Shown in pieces: positions 6,396-7,704 of a DNA stretch of 7,704 nucleotides (its first letter is position 1; every line of letters starts with the position of its first letter). Source of the DNA: Bacteriovorax stolpii (GTDB taxonomy: Bacteria > Bdellovibrionota > Bacteriovoracia > Bacteriovoracales > Bacteriovoracaceae); contig CAMDDI010000166.1 in the NCBI GenBank assembly GCA_945890905.1, forward strand, positions 1 to 7,704, in the 5' to 3' direction. Below the pieces are notes generated by a model that was not told the origin of the DNA, searched no databases, and saw nothing but the letters and a program-made list of their open reading frames with translations. The position numbers were made by a program, and so were the translations under genes.

Positions 6396-6422
6396 GATCA
6401 CTACAGTGCTTTATTTGTGATC
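6396..6422. repeat. Short inverted repeat downstream of the regulator gene
   Basis: GATCAC (6396-6401) and GTGATC (6417-6422) are perfect complements with a 15-base loop. No T-run follows on either strand, so it is not a typical terminator. It could be an operator or a weak stem; nothing else in 6354-6422 stands out. Confidence 0.35.
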
Positions 6423-6596
6423 ATGAGTAATTATTCTGATCCGTCCCTCAAGTCGATTTCCTTCGTCTTTAAAATGCAGAGACTCTGTTACAAAGCCCAA
6501 GACATTGCTTTTATGTTGTGGATGGGTTGGGTTCTGCCTCTGGTATGGGTCTTCGTCCCATCTCAAGAAGGTCCTATGAAAGAATACAAAGGCTAG
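6423..6596 (+). CDS. Possible 57-residue membrane peptide overlapping repeat copy A
   Basis: An open frame from ATG 6423 to TAG 6596 encodes 57 residues with one Trp/Val-rich hydrophobic segment (about 28-45) and a charged Lys-Glu-Tyr-Lys-Gly end. There is no ribosome-binding site before the ATG. The 3' half lies inside the diverged repeat, and the second copy (from 7438) breaks this frame by an eight-base and a one-base length difference. Another frame through the same bases (6518-6763) is equally open. I do not recognise the peptide. It may be chance, a decayed gene, or a real small membrane protein. Confidence 0.2.
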   Translation: MSNYSDPSLKSISFVFKMQRLCYKAQDIAFMLWMGWVLPLVWVFVPSQEGPMKEYKG

Positions 6597-6617
6597 AGAC
6601 TCTAGGTGCGGAGTCTC
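6596..6617. repeat. 7-bp hairpin in copy A
   Basis: GAGACTC (6596-6602) and GAGTCTC (6611-6617) are perfect complements around an eight-base loop. It lies at the junction of block 1 and the extra segment of copy A. A ten-C run follows directly (6619-6628). Copy B keeps only a shorter palindrome, CTAGA/TCTAG, at the equivalent place. Confidence 0.5.
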
Positions 6618-6682
6618 GCCCCCCCCCCTTTCGGAATAGCAAAACCAAGAAATTCAAGGCGGGGTATTTTTTGAGAAGGGAG

Positions 6683-6698
6683 CATGCAAAAAAGCATG
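6683..6698. repeat. Short inverted repeat with A6 loop in the extra segment of copy A
   Basis: CATGC (6683-6687) and GCATG (6694-6698) flank six A residues. It sits in the segment present only in copy A. It has no T-run and no obvious partner gene. Confidence 0.4.
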
Positions 6699-6791
6699 TG
6701 ACCGACTTAAACAATATTCCAACGAAGAAGGTCGCAGGTTTTCCTGTTTCGATAGGAGCTTAAAAAAGGTAAGTGGCTGGAGTCGATTTCT

Positions 6792-6935
6792 TTGAACGAC
6801 GAAGGTCGACGTCTTTCTAATCTTTCACAACTCGAAGCTGAGAGAGTTGTGGATTTTGTGAGAATGGTCGATGTTGGACAAGATAAAGATTTAAAGATTC
6901 GGCTTGTTTCGACTGGGATCACTCCCCGCCAATAA
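6792..6935 (+). CDS. Possible small protein or gene remnant within repeat copy A
   Basis: A frame from TTG 6792, with GGAG nine bases upstream, runs to TAA 6935 and gives 47 residues that look protein-like: helical, charged, with Asp-Glu-Gly-Arg-Arg near the start and a Val-Val-Asp-Phe-Val-Arg-Met helix. In copy B the same frame (from TTG 7597) is open to the window end. Over the shared 20 or so codons it differs only by Leu to Phe, Ala to Thr and Val to Ile, plus silent changes, and then diverges. Upstream the copies differ in length by two bases, breaking any longer shared frame. I do not recognise it. It is either a small protein or the tail of a decayed larger gene; the nucleotide identity may instead reflect RNA structure. 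Confidence 0.25.
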   Translation: MNDEGRRLSNLSQLEAERVVDFVRMVDVGQDKDLKIRLVSTGITPRQ

Positions 6936-6998
6936 TATTTTTATGATGATACAGGAAAGACTAAAGCCTATTTTACAGGAATCTTGGGACTCTAAAGT

Positions 6999-7032
6999 AA
7001 ATCCAATCCGTAAAATGTTACGGATTGGATTT
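6999..7032 (-). terminator. 15-bp perfect hairpin after the TRL lipoprotein gene
   Basis: AAATCCAATCCGTAA (6999-7013) and its exact complement (7018-7032) surround a four-base loop. The gene on the minus strand stops at 7067, about 35 bases before this hairpin, and the stem itself ends in TTT on that strand, followed by ACTTTAG. The U-run is weak, so it may be a terminator or a 3' stabilising stem. A GATCTAGATC palindrome (7048-7057) lies between it and the stop. Confidence 0.65.
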
Positions 7033-7066
7033 GCCTAGGTAGGCTTGGATCTAGATCAGATCAAAA

Positions 7067-7339
7067 CTATTTATCACCATGAACAACAGTGCATCTCGAG
7101 TTATAAATAATTGATGTGAATGAGTGGTGGTCGACCGTACTAATAAGTGAAAGTCCACCAGCCTTAGCTGCCGAATGGATCGAGTCATCTAAAGATAAAG
7201 GAATAAGGAATAGGATGTTACGGCTGCATGCCTCTCCCTTAACATCTCCGACCTTGTTACTTGTAGCAGTAATTGGGCCAGCAGAAGAGCAACTAGCTAA
7301 GAATAATAGAAGCGACATCATCAACATTGTGATTTTCAT
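7067..7339 (-). CDS. TRL-like small lipoprotein
   Basis: This 90-residue protein has a lipoprotein signal peptide with the lipobox Leu-Ala-Ser-Cys (Cys17 as the lipidated residue), so the mature part is about 74 residues at the inner or outer membrane. The mature sequence shows the TRL-like pattern: Ala-Thr-Ser-Asn (25-28), Lys-Gly-Glu-Ala-Cys (34-38), a short hydrophobic strand, Asp-Asp-Ser-Ile then Ala-Ala-Lys-Ala-Gly-Gly (57-62), Val-Asp (69-70), and a final Cys-Thr-Val-Val (83-86). Cys38 and Cys83 may pair. The biochemical role of this family is not established. The ATG at 7339 has AAGGGA upstream. The gene stands alone between two diverged repeat copies, with its own promoter and a downstream hairpin. 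Confidence 0.88.
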   Translation of the reverse strand: MKITMLMMSLLLFLASCSSAGPITATSNKVGDVKGEACSRNILFLIPLSLDDSIHSAAKAGGLSLISTVDHHSFTSIIYNSRCTVVHGDK

Positions 7340-7371
7340 AATTCCCTTTATGAATGAGTAATAAAGAATCG

Positions 7372-7377
7372 ATTATA
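7372..7377 (-). promoter_or_regulatory. -10 box of the TRL lipoprotein gene
   Basis: On the minus strand a perfect TATAAT lies about 33 bases before the start codon. The best -35 at 17 bases spacing is TAGGAA, three of six matches, so the promoter may need an activator or rely on the -10. It overlaps the inverted repeat listed next. Confidence 0.5.
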
Positions 7378-7395
7378 TTTCAGGAGATGAAATAT
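7375..7395. promoter_or_regulatory. Operator-like inverted repeat over the TRL promoter
   Basis: ATATTTC (7375-7381) and GAAATAT (7389-7395) are perfect complements with a seven-base centre. The repeat covers part of the -10 and the spacer of the lipoprotein promoter, a position typical of a repressor site. No regulator is assigned. Confidence 0.4.
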
Positions 7396-7437
7396 TCCTA
7401 CTGATATATTTAGATTCCACTCCGCTTATGAAGAGAT

Positions 7438-7658
7438 GACCTTGCTTTTATGTTGAAGAGTTTTGCCTCCGGTATGGGCTTCCACGCCCATTTCAGAATA
7501 GCCCCCTGAAAGATTACAAAGGCTAGAGATTCTAGGCGAAAGATTTTAAGAGTGAAGGAGCTTACAACAAGGTAAGTGACTGAGGTCGAGAAATCTTTGA
7601 ACGACGAAGGTCGACGTCTTTCTAATCTTTCACAGTTCGAAACTGAGCGAATTGTGGA
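7438..7658 (+). repeat. Unrecognised repeat element, copy B (compact)
   Basis: This is the direct counterpart of 6501-6853, lacking the 145-base insert. Block 1 carries hairpin ATGGGC/GCCCAT (7474-7479 with 7486-7491), one pair longer than in copy A. Block 2 carries the 41-base identical core (7594-7634) and hairpin CACAGTTC/GAATTGTG (7631-7638 with 7649-7656). In that stem a C-G pair of copy A is replaced by T-A, and an A-T pair by a G-T wobble. Sequence similarity ends about 7658, where the right flank (to 7704) diverges from copy A. The frame through block 2 stays open to the window end, so a gene continuing beyond the window is possible. Confidence 0.75.
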
Positions 7659-7693
7659 TCCTCTGCTTCCTCTTATTATACGCCTTCGTCGTC
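7599..7693. repeat. 11-bp long-range inverted repeat at the window end
   Basis: GACGACGAAGG-type sequence in the repeat core (7599-7609, reading GACGACGAAGG) is complementary to CCTTCGTCGTC at 7683-7693. The partner lies in the flank unique to copy B. It could close a domain enclosing the 8-bp hairpin, or be chance. Confidence 0.35.
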
Positions 7694-7704
7694 GCCATAT
7701 CCTT

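Larger units (their letters stand above)
6501..6853 (+). repeat. Unrecognised repeat element, copy A, with internal extra segment
   Basis: Two blocks of this stretch recur near the right end of the window in the same orientation. Block 1 (about 6501-6608) matches 7438-7538, and block 2 (about 6754-6853) matches 7554-7658. In copy A the blocks are separated by about 145 bases absent from copy B, including a ten-C run and several small repeats. Block 1 holds a hairpin ATGGG/CCCAT (6545-6549 with 6557-6561). Block 2 holds a 41-base stretch identical in both copies (6789-6829) and a perfect 8-bp hairpin CACAACTC/GAGTTGTG (6826-6833 with 6844-6851). No terminal inverted repeats, target duplications or transposase are visible. 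It could be a structured RNA, a non-autonomous mobile element or the remains of a gene. Confidence 0.75.

Noticed and set aside
6518..6763. Plus-strand frame of 81 codons from ATG 6518 in copy A
   Set aside because: It spans both the repeat block and the copy-A-only insert, contains the ten-C run, lacks a ribosome-binding site and is broken by a one-base length change in copy B. Kept only as part of the repeat description.
6707..6922. Minus-strand open frame of 71 codons across repeat copy A
   Set aside because: No ribosome-binding site, Ser/Arg-rich composition typical of a shadow, and the opposite strand has the more protein-like frame.
6354..7066. tRNA, CRISPR array or insertion sequence in the gene-poor region
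   Set aside because: No cloverleaf with a T-loop, no regularly spaced repeats, no transposase or terminal inverted repeats with target duplication.
7438..7560. Cyclic di-GMP (GEMM) riboswitch
   Set aside because: The ACAAAGGCTAG stretch resembles the GEMM ACGCAAAGCC motif, but the conserved upstream GGNAAA segment and the downstream second stem with its receptor are not found, and no gene is placed as a target.

Overview
The window is AT-rich and reads as a chromosomal or integrated segment of a Gram-negative bacterium. Evidence for that is a lipoprotein signal peptide, Sec-type signal peptides, a type IV secretion system (T4SS) and a sigma-54 promoter. The gene content and style fit a Bdellovibrionota/deltaproteobacteria-like organism such as a Bacteriovorax relative. 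That placement is inference from general resemblance and is not proven by a marker gene.

Region 1 (1 to about 5200, all minus strand, read right to left) is a tightly packed T4SS operon in VirB order: VirB2/TraA-like pilin, VirB3/TraL-like membrane protein, VirB4/TraC-like ATPase, a secreted coiled-coil protein in the VirB5 slot, a VirB6/TrbL-like polytopic protein with a long hydrophilic tail, a small single-pass protein of unknown family, and the first codons of another gene leaving the window. Adjacent genes overlap or are 1 to 3 bases apart. A near-consensus sigma-54 (-24/-12) promoter lies directly before the pilin gene and shows that the pilin start must be the internal ATG at 5149, not the upstream TTG at 5185.

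Region 2 (about 5299 to 6353) is a nitric-oxide response module: a group I truncated haemoglobin (minus strand, with its own rho-independent terminator) divergent from an NsrR-type Rrf2 regulator (plus strand). The intergenic region carries an 11-1-11 inverted repeat with NsrR-operator architecture. The terminator separates this module from the T4SS operon.

Region 3 (about 6354 to 7704) has one confident gene, a TRL-like lipoprotein on the minus strand with a promoter and a strong downstream hairpin. It is bracketed by two diverged direct copies of an unrecognised element (6501-6853 and 7438-7658). The copies share a 41-base identical core and hairpins whose stems change in a partly compensatory way. 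Short open frames exist in the left copy, but they are broken between copies. The element may be a structured RNA, a mobile repeat or a decayed gene family, and I cannot decide which from this window. It is the least explained sequence here.
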